Shown here one piece after another: positions 43,455 through 52,668 of a stretch of 64,000 nucleotides of DNA; position 1 is the first letter of the stretch, and each line of letters opens with the position of its first letter. The position numbers and the translations under genes were made by a program. This DNA comes from an uncultured Bacteroidales bacterium (GTDB taxonomy: Bacteria; Bacteroidota; Bacteroidia; Bacteroidales; Paludibacteraceae), in contig CAMOJA010000007.1 in assembly GCA_946616535.1 (NCBI GenBank), forward strand, positions 18,750 through 82,749, given 5' to 3'. The notes below the pieces were generated by a model. The model was not told the DNA's origin. It worked only from the letters and a program-made list of their open reading frames with translations, and did no database searches.

Positions 43455-43524
43455 ATTACTAATTACCATTTACCAATTACCATTTACCAATTACCAATTA
43501 CCATTTGCCATCTACCAATTACTC
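43455..43524 (-). repeat. Ten-unit heptamer array filling the lpxC-lpxA junction
   Basis: Seventy bp in strict 7-bp register: ATTACTA, ATTACCA, TTTACCA, ATTACCA, TTTACCA, ATTACCA, ATTACCA, TTTGCCA, TCTACCA, ATTACTC. The lpxC stop codon is within it. It is the longest array in the window. Confidence 0.97.
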
Positions 43525-44421
43525 CGAAAGAATTTGGTTTCGGAGTCGTCTTACGCACTGCGTATTGAACGTATGTCCGGGTTTATACGCGATGATTCGT
43601 CCTTGGAGACGGAGTCCGAGTAGTGAAAAATCCCCGATGACATCGAGCAGTTTATGCCGTGCGGGTTCATTCTGGTAATTCAGCGGCGAGAGATACCCCA
43701 GTTTGGTAGCATCCATGTGCGGTTGTCCCATCTTATCGCAGAAATAGTCCATTCCTTCCTGCGACATCTCCGTCTCGTATATCACGAGCGCATTCTTCAG
43801 GTCGCCGCCTTTGATTAGGCCCACACGCAGCAGCGGTTCTATCTCGCGCACGAAGCAGAACGTACGGGCAGCCGCTATCTCTTTGGGGTAATCCTTGATC
43901 TCCTTCAGCGTTGCATGTTGTTCGCGCAGTAAGACCGAAGGGAAAGCAATCGTCACATCTACCTCGAAATGGTCGCACGGTTCTACACGAATACGATGCC
44001 CGTGCTCCGAGATATACTCGATCGGTTCGGTCACTACATACACCTGCTGTTCAGCGTCCTGTTCCTTGAGTCCCACGCGTTGAATCTCTTTTACGAAGAG
44101 GCGGGCACTGCCGTCCAAAATCGGCATCTCCGGACCATCCACATCAATGATGCAGTTATCCACGCCCAAGGCATACAGTGCACTCAGCGCATGCTCTACC
44201 GTACTGATCTTCCATTTTCCGCGCTCCAGCACCGTACCTCGCTCGGTAGCCGAGACGTAATCTGCCAAAGCCTGATAACAAGGTTGCTTAGGCAGGTCCA
44301 CGCGGCGCAAACAGATACCTGTGTTCTCCGGCGCAGGATGAAAAGTAGCGGTGATATTCAGCCCCGTATGCAATCCTACAGAACTGAGCGTGAAGCTGTC
44401 TTGTATGGTATGTTGTTTCAT
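43519..44421 (-). CDS. lpxC: UDP-3-O-acyl-N-acetylglucosamine deacetylase, without FabZ domain
   Basis: The ATG at 44421, overlapping the lpxD stop (ATGA), gives 300 residues. Zinc and catalytic motifs are complete: [10 protein letters not shown] (His77), [16 protein letters not shown] (His and Asp) and PGHTFNTQC. It performs the committed step of lipid A synthesis. In many Bacteroidota lpxC is fused to fabZ (~460 residues); here the frame stops right after the deacetylase, in the heptamer array. A longer start upstream would extend into lpxD and is rejected. Confidence 0.95.
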   Translation of the reverse strand: MKQHTIQDSFTLSSVGLHTGLNITATFHPAPENTGICLRRVDLPKQPCYQALADYVSATERGTVLERGKWKISTVEHALSALYALGVDNCIIDVDGPEMPILDGSARLFVKEIQRVGLKEQDAEQQVYVVTEPIEYISEHGHRIRVEPCDHFEVDVTIAFPSVLLREQHATLKEIKDYPKEIAAARTFCFVREIEPLLRVGLIKGGDLKNALVIYETEMSQEGMDYFCDKMGQPHMDATKLGYLSPLNYQNEPARHKLLDVIGDFSLLGLRLQGRIIAYKPGHTFNTQCVRRLRNQILSE

Positions 44422-45431
44422 TTCTCTGTTGCTGCTTGTTTGAATTTGACGACGGCGCGGCGCCAAAGACCTGCGTCAATCGCCGGATAACCCATGTAGC
44501 GACCCGGTTTGCGGATGTTACCCGGCACACCGGTTTGCGCACCGAAGACGCAGTTATCGGTGATCTCGATATGACCCGCTACACCCACCTGACCGGCCAG
44601 CACGCAGTGTTTACCGATCTTCGAACTGCCGGCGATACCTACCTGCGCGCAGAGGAACGTGCTCTCGCCTACCTCTACGTTATGCGCGACTTGCACCAGG
44701 TTATCGATCTTCACATTGCGACGAATGATGGTCGAACCCATCATCGCGCGGTCGATGGTCGTGTTCGCTCCGATCTCCACATCATCTTCGATGATCACAT
44801 TGCCTATCTGCGGGATCTTCTGGTTCACGCCCTGTGCGTCGGGTTCAAAACCGAATCCGTCCGAACCCACTACTACACCGGCATGCAGGATGCAGTTCGC
44901 GCCGATGACGCTATGCGCGTACACTTTCACGCCCGCATAGAGGATCGTGTTGTCGCCGATCACGACATTATCGCCGATATATGTGTTAGGGTATATCTGC
45001 ACACCCTTACCTAACTGCACGTTCTTGCCGATATAGGCGAAGGCACCGATATACGCGTCCTCGGGAACAACAACGCTTTCGCTGATGCTCACCGGCTGCT
45101 CGATACCCTGTTTGGCAGGGTTCAACGCTTTGGATACCAGTTGCAGCAACATTCCCATCGCGCCGCGGGCGTTCTCAACGAGAATCACCGCTTGCTTCGA
45201 TTCTTCAAAACGCGCACGTATGCTGTCGCTGTTCGCCACTAAACCTTCAGAGACTAACACTGCACCGGCTTGGGTATTCTCCAAGTACGGCATATATTTC
45301 GCATCCGTGATGAACGACAAATGATGCGGTTGTGCCGATTCAATCGGAGCTACATCGCTTACCATCGCTTGCGCTTTGCCTATCAGTTTGCCGCCTAACA
45401 GCGCTGCTATTTGTCCTGCACTAAATTCCAT
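44418..45431 (-). CDS. lpxD: UDP-3-O-(3-hydroxyacyl)glucosamine N-acyltransferase
   Basis: The 337-residue protein has the LpxD N-terminal uridine-binding domain ([33 protein letters not shown]) and a hexapeptide-repeat helix with [33 protein letters not shown] and the catalytic region [11 protein letters not shown]. It adds the N-linked acyl chain in lipid A synthesis. Coupled to lpxC by a 4-bp overlap; the HD hydrolase gene is 25 bp upstream. Confidence 0.96.
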   Translation of the reverse strand: MEFSAGQIAALLGGKLIGKAQAMVSDVAPIESAQPHHLSFITDAKYMPYLENTQAGAVLVSEGLVANSDSIRARFEESKQAVILVENARGAMGMLLQLVSKALNPAKQGIEQPVSISESVVVPEDAYIGAFAYIGKNVQLGKGVQIYPNTYIGDNVVIGDNTILYAGVKVYAHSVIGANCILHAGVVVGSDGFGFEPDAQGVNQKIPQIGNVIIEDDVEIGANTTIDRAMMGSTIIRRNVKIDNLVQVAHNVEVGESTFLCAQVGIAGSSKIGKHCVLAGQVGVAGHIEITDNCVFGAQTGVPGNIRKPGRYMGYPAIDAGLWRRAVVKFKQAATEK

Positions 45432-45452
45432 AAATCAAAAATAAAAAATCAA
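45432..45452 (-). repeat. Heptamer array between the HD gene and lpxD
   Basis: Units AAATCAA, AAATAAA, AAATCAA fill most of the 25-bp junction. Confidence 0.8.
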
Positions 45453-45456
45453 AATC

Positions 45457-46680
45457 CTACATGCGATACTTGAAAATGTATCGCTTTATCGGTTTGCGTG
45501 TCAACGACTCGAGATCCAGTATCTCACTTGCCTCGGCAATATCGCGCACGCGTCCATCGGAGTATAAAATATCGATGGAATCGGCCTTTTCGCTATAGGT
45601 ATTGCTGGTTGAGACATGTTCGGACCATAAGTACTGCGCCTCCTCTTCCGATACCCCTAAGGCTGCGGCGTAGGTTTGATTGAGTTCTTTCTTCTGCGCT
45701 TCGGTCAGCGGAGCATCTAATAGTTCGCCGCGGAACAACTGACGGTTGATAAAACTCTTGCTTAACGCACTGAGCACTTTATCTTCACTCGATATCCATG
45801 CCTTGATAGCCGACAGCACATCGTTGTCGTCCAGCAGCGCATATTGCTCCAGCGCTTCACTCGTCGGACTAAACATATCGAACGTCACGTTCTGATATAG
45901 GAAATACCTCAGCGCCGGCGAACAGAAGAGCTCTCCGCTCTCGCGAGCTATTTCTTTTGCCCGACTCAAAATCTTAATCAAGTGCTGCTCCGCTGCCACA
46001 CTCGTCTTATGCAGATAGACCTGCCAGTACATCAGTCGGCGGGCAACGAGGAATTTCTCCACGCTGTAGATACCTTTTATCTGCACCACTAACTTATCAT
46101 CGCGCACGTCCAGCATCTTCAGCAGTCGTTCGCTGGCTACGCGGCCTTCCTGCACGCCCGTGAAGAAACTGTCGCGACAGAGGTAATCCATCCGGTCGAC
46201 GTCCAACTGACTCGAGATCAACTGGTGCAAGAAATGCTTCGGATATTCGTTCTTAAAGATAGCAATCGCCGTGTCGAGTTGTCCGTTTAGATCCTCGTTG
46301 ATGCGTAACATCATCAGCAGCGAGATATCCTCATGCGTCACGCCGTCTACGATCGTATGCTCCAGCACATGCGAGAACGGACCGTGACCGATATCGTGCA
46401 GCAGAATAGCGATCATTGCCGCTGTCTCTTCCTGCTCCGTGATCTCCACATCTTTTAACCGTAGCGAACGAATCGCTTCCTGCATCAGATGCATCGCACC
46501 TAACGAATGACCGAACCTACTGTGAGTCGCACCCGGGTACACCAGGTACGACAGGCCTAACTGCCGAATACGGTTCAGGCGCTGCACATACGGATGCTGC
46601 AGCACATCATAAATCAAGTCATTCGGAATCGATAAGAACCCGAAGACAGGGTCGTTGATTATTTTTCGTTTATTGGCCAT
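45457..46680 (-). CDS. HD-domain phosphohydrolase (dGTPase-like)
   Basis: The 407-residue protein has the HD superfamily metal site: ATHSRFGHSLGAMHLM, ILLHDIGHGPFSHVLEH (His95-Asp96) and DVDRMDYLCRDS. It resembles the YdhJ/SAMHD1-like group of (d)NTP hydrolases. In Bacteroidota the gene is found ahead of lpxD, as here, so it heads the lipid A operon. Its promoter is part of repeat module B, ~86 bp upstream. Confidence 0.88.
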   Translation of the reverse strand: MANKRKIINDPVFGFLSIPNDLIYDVLQHPYVQRLNRIRQLGLSYLVYPGATHSRFGHSLGAMHLMQEAIRSLRLKDVEITEQEETAAMIAILLHDIGHGPFSHVLEHTIVDGVTHEDISLLMMLRINEDLNGQLDTAIAIFKNEYPKHFLHQLISSQLDVDRMDYLCRDSFFTGVQEGRVASERLLKMLDVRDDKLVVQIKGIYSVEKFLVARRLMYWQVYLHKTSVAAEQHLIKILSRAKEIARESGELFCSPALRYFLYQNVTFDMFSPTSEALEQYALLDDNDVLSAIKAWISSEDKVLSALSKSFINRQLFRGELLDAPLTEAQKKELNQTYAAALGVSEEEAQYLWSEHVSTSNTYSEKADSIDILYSDGRVRDIAEASEILDLESLTRKPIKRYIFKYRM

Positions 46681-46691
46681 GTATATACTCT

Positions 46692-46727
46692 ATTGACGCA
46701 TCAATCGACGCATCCATTGACGCACAA
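46692..46727 (-). repeat. 12-bp tandem repeat in the HD gene leader
   Basis: ATTGACGCATCA, ATCGACGCATCC, ATTGACGCACAA in tandem, just upstream of the start codon; period 12, unlike the heptamers elsewhere. Confidence 0.85.
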
Positions 46728-46765
46728 ATCAACCACGCACGCAAGCGCACGCTACAAATCGGCTG

Positions 46766-46796
46766 CAAAAGTACAAAAAAATAATGACATACACAA
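46766..46796 (-). promoter_or_regulatory. Predicted promoter of the HD-lpxD-lpxC-lpxA operon
   Basis: TTG, 20 bp, TACTTTTG on the minus strand; its -33 lies in the module B terminator-like hairpin, as in module A. Confidence 0.7.
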
Positions 46797-47023
46797 GTGT
46801 GTATGCCATTTTTTTGCAGATTTTACTGCATTTTGCGGCTCATTAGCCCTGATTGGCTTGCTGCCTTGCTTCACACCATTTCATTTTTCTGCTTTTATAG
46901 CCAATTGATTTATTGTGGTTTACAAACATGTTATCGGACTCAAGAAAGACTCATCTAAGAGTAATCTCGGAGGCAATACGGACTCAAATCACCTGATTCC
47001 TTGTTTGCCTAGCAAATAAGGGC
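46779..47023 (-). ncRNA. Candidate small RNA, module B
   Basis: Counterpart of the module A transcript, here behind a promoter with the canonical 20-bp spacer, so this copy is the better candidate for expression. Ends at the CATACACA/TGTGTATG hairpin. Confidence 0.45.
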
Positions 47024-47093
47024 GTGCCGAAGATACTATATATATTTGGAATATACAAATAAAATCGGAAATTTTTAGGGAGTAGACGTTGTC

Positions 47094-49106
47094 TTATCTC
47101 ACTTCTCGTCCGTCAAGGGTGTAGAGTTTATCACCCAAGAGGAGGAAGATGTGGTCATTGATAATGACCTTATTGGTGATAGGTAATTGGTCATTGGTAA
47201 TAGGATCGAGGCCTTGGCCGGAGTAGTGCTCCTGGCGGACGATATAGAGGGTGACGACATTGTAGTCGTAGCTGACGATGACGAAGGTGCGCGTCGGGAC
47301 ATTGAGATCAAAACTCGGGAGGTTGAACTTATTCGAAACGGTGTACTCTTGGCCATTGTAAGTGAGCGATGTCCAGCCGGTGACAACCGCGCTATCCAAT
47401 ACCAGATAGCGACAAACGTCGATGGAATCGATGATTTCCGGTGCTTGCTCGGGTAGCACTTCTTGGTTTTGACCCACTTTAAACTGCTCGGAAGGAGAGA
47501 TCTCGGGTACACCGAAATAGTTGATGAAACGTCCCGTGACGCTGGACAACGGATCGCCTGCTTTGACGTCGGTGCCATAGCGTTTACCGGTCTGTCCGTC
47601 TCCGCGGTCGAAGAGCAACATACTGCCGGTTTCATCGCGGATATAGATGTAGTTATCGTATTTCTTGGTGACGATGACATCGTTCAGATACACGACCGCA
47701 TGGTCTTCGGATCGAACAGCCTCGGCAATTGATAACGGACAGAGGAAATGTAGCAGGATCTGTACTTCGGTCTGCACCTCGCCGCTGGTGAGCAAGAGGG
47801 TATCGATGAAACGTCCTTCTTGGCACTCGCCGGTAGGGAAATTTAATTCGTAACGGATAGTTAGTTGGTCTCCGTCGCGGTCTAAAAGTGCCGATGAAAT
47901 CGAGAAGATATCGCCTTTTTTGAGCGAGACGGAGATGTCCTCGGTCAGTTTATTGGCATTCACCTCAATCGTGCGCGAACCGGAAGCTTCGATGGTGGTA
48001 CCGAAGTTAACCAGCGGCGCTACGATAGCCGGCACGTCGCCTATGGCCTCGGTACGGCGGTAGAGGCAGACAGGTGTCTGCGAACGTTCCTGATAGCAGG
48101 AGAAGAGGGTGGGGTTATTCGAGGCGTTATATTGGATGATCTTCGAGAGGCTGTTGCCTAAGTTGGTGATGACCGCTTCGCCGCCGTTCTCGATAGCGAT
48201 GGACCAGTAGCCGTAGTTGCCGTAGGTCTTCTCATCCACGACGTCGGTCCAGACCGCTAAACGGTTCTTGGTCTTCCCTCCGGAAGCGACGAGATAAGCT
48301 TCTTCGTAGCGCAGTTCGTCCTGGAAGATAAAGGCTTTTTGTCCGTTCAATTCGGTGATACGAAGGGTATAGATGGCGCTTTCATCGGCATCCACCTGCA
48401 TGCGGTCCGATGAGTAACGTCCTTTGATGGCATGGATATTATTCACGCTCTCCCATTCATCGTAGTAGCCCATGATATAGTTCACGCCGTCTTTATAGAC
48501 GCCGAAGATGACCTGATCGGAGTCCTCGAGTTGCGCCACATCGGTCACCAGCTGGTAGGAGTCCATCGTGAAAGGCGAACTGCCGCCGGATGAAGAGCGG
48601 ATGGAGATGGTATTGATATAAATGGCATTCTCCGTACACTCCACCCAAAACTTGATCTTACCGCTCTGCGGGGTATCGAAGGTGAAGACCGAGTCGCGGT
48701 TATAGACCCCTTCTCCGCTGGCAGCGGGTTTGGTGATAGGCATGGCTTGGGGTTCGTTAGTGCCTACTTGCACATAGAGGGTGCCTTTGCCTTTGGAACT
48801 GTTCTGGCAGAAGTTGACCGTGATACGGCGCACTTCTTTGAAACTCTGTACGGACGTAGCACCGGCACCGGATGTACCGGTTTTGACCCCGACACCACAG
48901 GAGTAGAGTCGTCCATCAGCCGTCGTGCGACCGGCAGAGTATTCGGTAGCGTCTTTAACGCTGGTCCAACCGTCGGTGACACCGTCGCACACCGTGGCAC
49001 CGACCTTACTGGCCCACTTAAGAGAAGTAAACGTATAGGTGGTCACGCCCGCATAGAGGGAGACCGAACCAAAGAACAAAAGGAGAATGGTAAATAATTT
49101 TTTCAT
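47094..49106 (-). CDS. Large secreted protein with OB-fold-like domain
   Basis: The ATG at 49106 gives 670 residues with signal peptide MKKLFTILLLFFGSVSLYAG. An N-terminal beta-sandwich region (to ~170) has a YTFTSLKWASKVG start seen in secreted Bacteroidales proteins. The C-terminal third has an OB-fold-like stretch (VYLNDVIVTKKYDNYIYIRD, SMLLFDRGDG, VTGRFINYFGVPEI). The end, KLYTLDGREVR, resembles the short terminal motif of Bacteroidales secreted proteins. A heptamer array encodes DPITNDQLPITN just before it. Substrate and exact family unknown. Frames starting further upstream would overlap the promoter. Confidence 0.75.
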   Translation of the reverse strand: MKKLFTILLLFFGSVSLYAGVTTYTFTSLKWASKVGATVCDGVTDGWTSVKDATEYSAGRTTADGRLYSCGVGVKTGTSGAGATSVQSFKEVRRITVNFCQNSSKGKGTLYVQVGTNEPQAMPITKPAASGEGVYNRDSVFTFDTPQSGKIKFWVECTENAIYINTISIRSSSGGSSPFTMDSYQLVTDVAQLEDSDQVIFGVYKDGVNYIMGYYDEWESVNNIHAIKGRYSSDRMQVDADESAIYTLRITELNGQKAFIFQDELRYEEAYLVASGGKTKNRLAVWTDVVDEKTYGNYGYWSIAIENGGEAVITNLGNSLSKIIQYNASNNPTLFSCYQERSQTPVCLYRRTEAIGDVPAIVAPLVNFGTTIEASGSRTIEVNANKLTEDISVSLKKGDIFSISSALLDRDGDQLTIRYELNFPTGECQEGRFIDTLLLTSGEVQTEVQILLHFLCPLSIAEAVRSEDHAVVYLNDVIVTKKYDNYIYIRDETGSMLLFDRGDGQTGKRYGTDVKAGDPLSSVTGRFINYFGVPEISPSEQFKVGQNQEVLPEQAPEIIDSIDVCRYLVLDSAVVTGWTSLTYNGQEYTVSNKFNLPSFDLNVPTRTFVIVSYDYNVVTLYIVRQEHYSGQGLDPITNDQLPITNKVIINDHIFLLLGDKLYTLDGREVR
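47172..47206 (-). repeat. Heptamer array near the 3' end of the secreted protein gene
   Basis: Units ATTGGTG, ATAGGTA, ATTGGTC, ATTGGTA, ATAGGAT; the same unit family (TGGTAAT) as the lpxC-lpxA array on the other strand. Confidence 0.88.
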
Positions 49107-49139
49107 GGTATCGTTTATTTGTAGTTTCAAATTGGGCTG

Positions 49140-49171
49140 CAAATTTACAGCTTTTTTTTGATATAAGCAAA
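49140..49171 (-). promoter_or_regulatory. Predicted promoter of the secreted protein gene
   Basis: Minus strand: TTTG, CTTATATCAAAAAAAAGCTG (20 bp), TAAATTTG. Confidence 0.7.
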
Positions 49172-49185
49172 AAAACGGCATAAAT

Positions 49186-49217
49186 TTTGTGTAATTCAAA
49201 AAAAAGCAGTAATTTTG
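49186..49217 (+). promoter_or_regulatory. Predicted promoter of porX
   Basis: TTTG, TGTAATTCAAAAAAAAGCAG (20 bp), TAATTTTG; start codon 14-20 bp downstream. Confidence 0.75.
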
Positions 49218-49230
49218 TACGCGATTTTTG

Positions 49231-50802
49231 ATGCCTATGAATCGAATTCTGTGGGTTGATGACGAGATAGACTTGTTACAACCGTATATCATTTATCTGA
49301 AAGGTAAGAACTACGAAGTAGTAACTGCCAGCAACGGAGAGGATGCACTGGCTTTAGTCGAAAGTCAAAAGTCGAAAGTCGATAGTCGTCCTTTTGATAT
49401 CGTGTTCTTAGATGAGAACATGCCGGGTATGTCGGGTCTGGAGACGCTGCAGGAGATCAAGCGTATTCATCCGGAGGTGCCGGTGGTGATGATTACCAAA
49501 TCGGAGGAAGAGCATATCATGGAGCAGGCCATCGGAGAGAAGATCGCCGATTACCTGATTAAACCCGTGAACCCGAGTCAGATTCTGCTTTGCCTGAAGA
49601 AACATATTCATCAGCAGTCGATTGTGACGGAGCAGGTGCAGCAGAACTACCGGCAGGAATGGAGCGATATATCCTATATGATCGATACGGCGAGTACGAT
49701 AGAGGAATGGAAAGCGATTGAGCGGACGCTGACGAAATGGGACCTGGAGTTGGAGAACTCCTCTATGCGCTCGATGATCGAAGACCAGCGTATTCAAGCC
49801 AATGCGGCCTTTGCGAAATGGGTGGCGAAGAACTACGAAGAGATAATCGAAAGTCGAAAGACGAAAGACGATAGTATTCGTATGTCGCCGGACGTAATGA
49901 AACATGCGGTGTTCCCTCTGTTGGACAAGGGCGAGAAAGTGATGCTATGCGTGATTGATAACTTCCGCTACGACCAATGGAAGACCATCCAGCCGCTGTT
50001 GAGTGAGTTCTATTCGGTACAGCATGAAGAACAGTATATGTCTATTTTGCCTACGGCAACGCAGTATGCCCGCAATGCGATATTCTCGGGTCTGATGCCG
50101 CTGCAGATTCAGGAGATGTTTCCGCAATACTGGGTGGAAGAAGGAGATGAGGAGAGTAAGAACCAATATGAGAAAGAATTGGTGCAGACCCTCTTGGACC
50201 GCTATCGCAGGCGGGAGAGTTTTCAATACTGGAAGGTGAACGAGAGCGATTTCTGCGAGCGGGTGACGCAGCAGTTAAAAGGGGTGCAGGCGCCGCTGAG
50301 TATAGTGGTGCTGAACTTCATCGATATGCTGTCGCATTCGCGTACGGAGAGTAAGATGATGCGGGAGTTGGCCAATGACGAAGCGGCGTATCGGAGTCTG
50401 ACGCTCAGTTGGTTCCGTCACTCGCCTACATATGAGTTACTGCGCCGTGCGGCGGAGTTGGGATTTACCTTAGTGCTGACGACCGACCATGGCACGACGC
50501 GCGTGAAGAATGCCGTACAGATCATCGCCGATAAGAACACGAACACCAATATCCGCTATAAGGTCGGCAAGGCGCTGAACTGCAGTTCGAAGAACGTGCT
50601 GACGCTGGATCAGCCGAAGCGGGTGGGGCTGCCCTGTCCGAACGTAAGTAGCAGTTATGCGTTCTGCACGGGCAATGACTTCTTCGCCTATCCGAACCAG
50701 TTCAATTACTACGCCCAATACTATCGCAATACGTTCCAGCACGGCGGTGTGTCGCTGGAGGAGATGATTGTGCCGTTAGTGACGTTAATTCCGAAGAAAT
50801 AA
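49231..50802 (+). CDS. porX: PorX-type response regulator with PglZ domain
   Basis: Starting at 49231 (or 49237) the protein has ~523 residues. The receiver domain has the acidic pair in ILWVDDEIDL (Asp10, Asp11), phospho-acceptor FLDENMPGMSG (Asp61) and DYLIKPVNP. A helical linker leads to a PglZ/alkaline-phosphatase-fold domain (CVIDNFRYDQWKTI; LPTATQYARNAIFSGLMP; LTTDHGTTR; FQHGGVSLEEMIVPL). This is the architecture of PorX, the T9SS regulator that works with PorY and sigma factor SigP. Two heptamer arrays lie in frame: VESQKSKVDS in the receiver domain and ESRKTKDDS in the linker. No PorY is adjacent. Confidence 0.93.
   Translation: MPMNRILWVDDEIDLLQPYIIYLKGKNYEVVTASNGEDALALVESQKSKVDSRPFDIVFLDENMPGMSGLETLQEIKRIHPEVPVVMITKSEEEHIMEQAIGEKIADYLIKPVNPSQILLCLKKHIHQQSIVTEQVQQNYRQEWSDISYMIDTASTIEEWKAIERTLTKWDLELENSSMRSMIEDQRIQANAAFAKWVAKNYEEIIESRKTKDDSIRMSPDVMKHAVFPLLDKGEKVMLCVIDNFRYDQWKTIQPLLSEFYSVQHEEQYMSILPTATQYARNAIFSGLMPLQIQEMFPQYWVEEGDEESKNQYEKELVQTLLDRYRRRESFQYWKVNESDFCERVTQQLKGVQAPLSIVVLNFIDMLSHSRTESKMMRELANDEAAYRSLTLSWFRHSPTYELLRRAAELGFTLVLTTDHGTTRVKNAVQIIADKNTNTNIRYKVGKALNCSSKNVLTLDQPKRVGLPCPNVSSSYAFCTGNDFFAYPNQFNYYAQYYRNTFQHGGVSLEEMIVPLVTLIPKK
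49357..49384 (+). repeat. Heptamer array in the porX receiver domain
   Basis: Units GTCGAAA, GTCAAAA, GTCGAAA, GTCGATA. Confidence 0.92.
49846..49873 (+). repeat. Heptamer array in the porX linker
   Basis: Units ATCGAAA, GTCGAAA, GACGAAA, GACGATA. Confidence 0.88.
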
Positions 50803-50808
50803 GAAAAC

Positions 50809-51684
50809 ATGCTGAAGCGTATCTTCATAGCACTTGCAGCACTTCTGGTGGTGATCTTAGTGGTGCTCGTGATCGTTCTAAGGCCGATGTTAAGTCATCA
50901 GTCGCCTCCCGGTGAGGCGTTTTTAGAGGCACATCCGCATCGGCTGAGCGTGCTGACGTGGAATACGGCGCGTATGGGCGGGTTTGCCAAACCCGAAGCG
51001 AACCGGGTGCTGAAGATGTTGCTTAAGCAGGATGCGGATGTGATCTGTCTGCAGGAGGTAGATGTATATAAAGATGAGAAATACCTGACGTTGGGTGACG
51101 TGAAGCGCACGTTAGGGAAGAAATACAAGTATTCGTATATCGACTTTGCGATCTATAACAAACGCCATCAGTTCGGTACGATGGTATGGTCCAAATACCC
51201 CTTAATCAATAAACAGACGATTCAATACGAGTCGCGCGGTAACATCTCCAACCAATGCGATGTGGTGGTGGGAGCAGATACGATACGACTGATGAATAAT
51301 CACTTGGAGTCGTATAGTTTCACAGCGGCGGACCTGGATGATCTCGCGCAAGTACGCGATAAATGGGAGCGCGCAACACCTATACGTAATGCGCAGGCGC
51401 GTAAGGTGCGCGAGAAGGTAGAGACGAGTCCTTATCCGGTGATTGTGGTAGGGGATTTCAATGCGAGTCCGCTGAGTTTCGCCTATCGGCATATCCGCAA
51501 AGGTATGCACGACGCGTGGTTGGAGACGAGTTGGTTGAAATGGGGCGCGACCTGCCATAAACGGGGTTACGGTGTGCGCATCGATTATATTCTTTCTTCG
51601 CCGGAGTTGGTACCTGTCTCGTGTGCGATTGAACCGACGAATGCTTCGGATCACTATCCGATGACGGCTACCCTCGCGTGGTAG
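50809..51684 (+). CDS. Endonuclease/exonuclease/phosphatase-family protein with N-terminal membrane anchor
   Basis: The 291-residue product has an N-terminal hydrophobic helix (residues ~4-26, LIIVLVVLVIVL-like) and an EEP fold: LSVLTWNTARMGG, VICLQEVDVY (catalytic Glu), MNNHLESYSF, VVGDFNASPLSF and ASDHYPMTATL (catalytic Asp-His). The active site would face the periplasm. It starts 6 bp after porX, so the two are probably cotranscribed; a link to T9SS is not implied by sequence. DNA, lipid or sugar-phosphate substrates are all possible. Confidence 0.88.
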   Translation: MLKRIFIALAALLVVILVVLVIVLRPMLSHQSPPGEAFLEAHPHRLSVLTWNTARMGGFAKPEANRVLKMLLKQDADVICLQEVDVYKDEKYLTLGDVKRTLGKKYKYSYIDFAIYNKRHQFGTMVWSKYPLINKQTIQYESRGNISNQCDVVVGADTIRLMNNHLESYSFTAADLDDLAQVRDKWERATPIRNAQARKVREKVETSPYPVIVVGDFNASPLSFAYRHIRKGMHDAWLETSWLKWGATCHKRGYGVRIDYILSSPELVPVSCAIEPTNASDHYPMTATLAW

Positions 51685-51704
51685 CCGTCTCGTGTATACG
51701 CGTG

Positions 51705-52463
51705 TCAGACGCGTTTATGATAATGATAGTTATCGAAGTCTTTCCCCTGTGAACTGTCATTGTTGCCGAACCGCTCTTTGAGTCGTTCCCACCAGGTGAA
51801 GATCAGGGGTTCTTGCCAGTTCCGTTTTTTCCAGTAGAGGATGAGTAGCCATCCGAAGAGGAATCCGCCAAGGTGGGCGAAATGGGCTACGTGATCGGCC
51901 GTCAAACCGGCAACGGAACCTAATCCGGCAAAGAGCTCAACAACCGCATATATAATAACGAATATGCGCGCACGTATGGGCACGGGGATGAAGAGCAGGA
52001 ACATCGGTACATCGGGGTAAAGCCAACCGAAGGCAAACAGGATACCAAAGACGGCACCGGAAGCTCCGATGGTATTGAGGTAATAGGCATATTGCGCCAC
52101 TACTTCAGGTCCGTAATGACCGGACAGATCGGATAACATCGCCATCCATACCAGTTCTTGCACCAAAGCGGCGCCTAATCCGCATACCAGATAATAGATC
52201 GCGAAGCGTCGAGCACCCCATTCGCGCTCGATCACCGGCGCGAACATCCATACCGCGAACATATTAAAGAAGATATGGCTGAAGTTCGCGTGCAGGAACA
52301 TGTAGGTGATCGGTTGCCAGAAATGGAAGGAGTCTGCTGTGACATAATGCAAGCCGCCGATGGCATTCAGATCGATGCCATGGCCTTTCAAGACGTAAGC
52401 CAGCAGAAAAATCAATAAGTTGGCTATTAACAAATAGCGTGTGGTTGTAGGTAAATTTCTCAT
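51705..52463 (-). CDS. Rhomboid-family intramembrane serine protease
   Basis: The ATG at 52463 gives 252 residues; an upstream TTG lies in the promoter box. Six or so membrane helices contain the catalytic serine motif IGASGAVFGI and the histidine in HVAHFAHLGGFLFGW, plus the first-loop ISLPE-like HFWQPITYMFLHANFSHIFFNMFAVW. Rhomboids cleave membrane-anchored substrates; the target here is unknown. A C-terminal cytoplasmic tail follows (FGNNDSSQGKDFDNYHYHKRV). Convergent with the EEP gene. Confidence 0.92.
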   Translation of the reverse strand: MRNLPTTTRYLLIANLLIFLLAYVLKGHGIDLNAIGGLHYVTADSFHFWQPITYMFLHANFSHIFFNMFAVWMFAPVIEREWGARRFAIYYLVCGLGAALVQELVWMAMLSDLSGHYGPEVVAQYAYYLNTIGASGAVFGILFAFGWLYPDVPMFLLFIPVPIRARIFVIIYAVVELFAGLGSVAGLTADHVAHFAHLGGFLFGWLLILYWKKRNWQEPLIFTWWERLKERFGNNDSSQGKDFDNYHYHKRV

Positions 52464-52472
52464 AATCGGTTG

Positions 52473-52480
52473 CAAAAGTA
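52473..52480 (-). promoter_or_regulatory. Predicted -7 box of the rhomboid gene
   Basis: TACTTTTG on the minus strand 10 bp before the ATG; the -33 element is weak (no clear TTG at 20 bp). Confidence 0.45.
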
Positions 52481-52573
52481 CTACTTTTTCGCGGAATAAT
52501 CACACAAAAAGTGCACCAAAATAGGGAAAAAGCACTTTTTTTTACTAAAAATGCATTTTTTTTTCAAAAAATA

Positions 52574-52604
52574 TTTGGTATATAAAGAATTTTTAGTAAT
52601 TTTG
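52574..52604 (+). promoter_or_regulatory. Predicted promoter of the HU gene
   Basis: TTTG, 19-bp spacer, TAATTTTG. The leader to the ATG is ~60 nt and has no obvious structure. Confidence 0.72.
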
Positions 52605-52668
52605 CAAGCGTATTTCGAAAATAGAGACACATAGTTCACTTTATTAATAACTTTAAAAACACAAAAGT

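Larger units (their letters stand above)
46766..47059 (-). repeat. Repeat module B (inverted copy of module A)
   Basis: Read on the minus strand it has the order of module A: TTTG (47056-47059), a 20-bp spacer, TATCTTCG (47028-47035), hairpin with loop TAG, conserved body, CATACACA/TGTGTATG hairpin with T-run, then TTG-20 bp-TACTTTTG as the promoter of the HD gene. Similarity to module A is ~95% by eye. It has no ORF. Differences cluster in the hairpin loop, in a short block near 46840 and in homopolymer lengths. Confidence 0.85.

Noticed and set aside
43455..43524. CRISPR array
   Set aside because: Units are 7 bp without spacers and no cas gene is present; it is a simple tandem repeat. No CRISPR was seen anywhere in the window.
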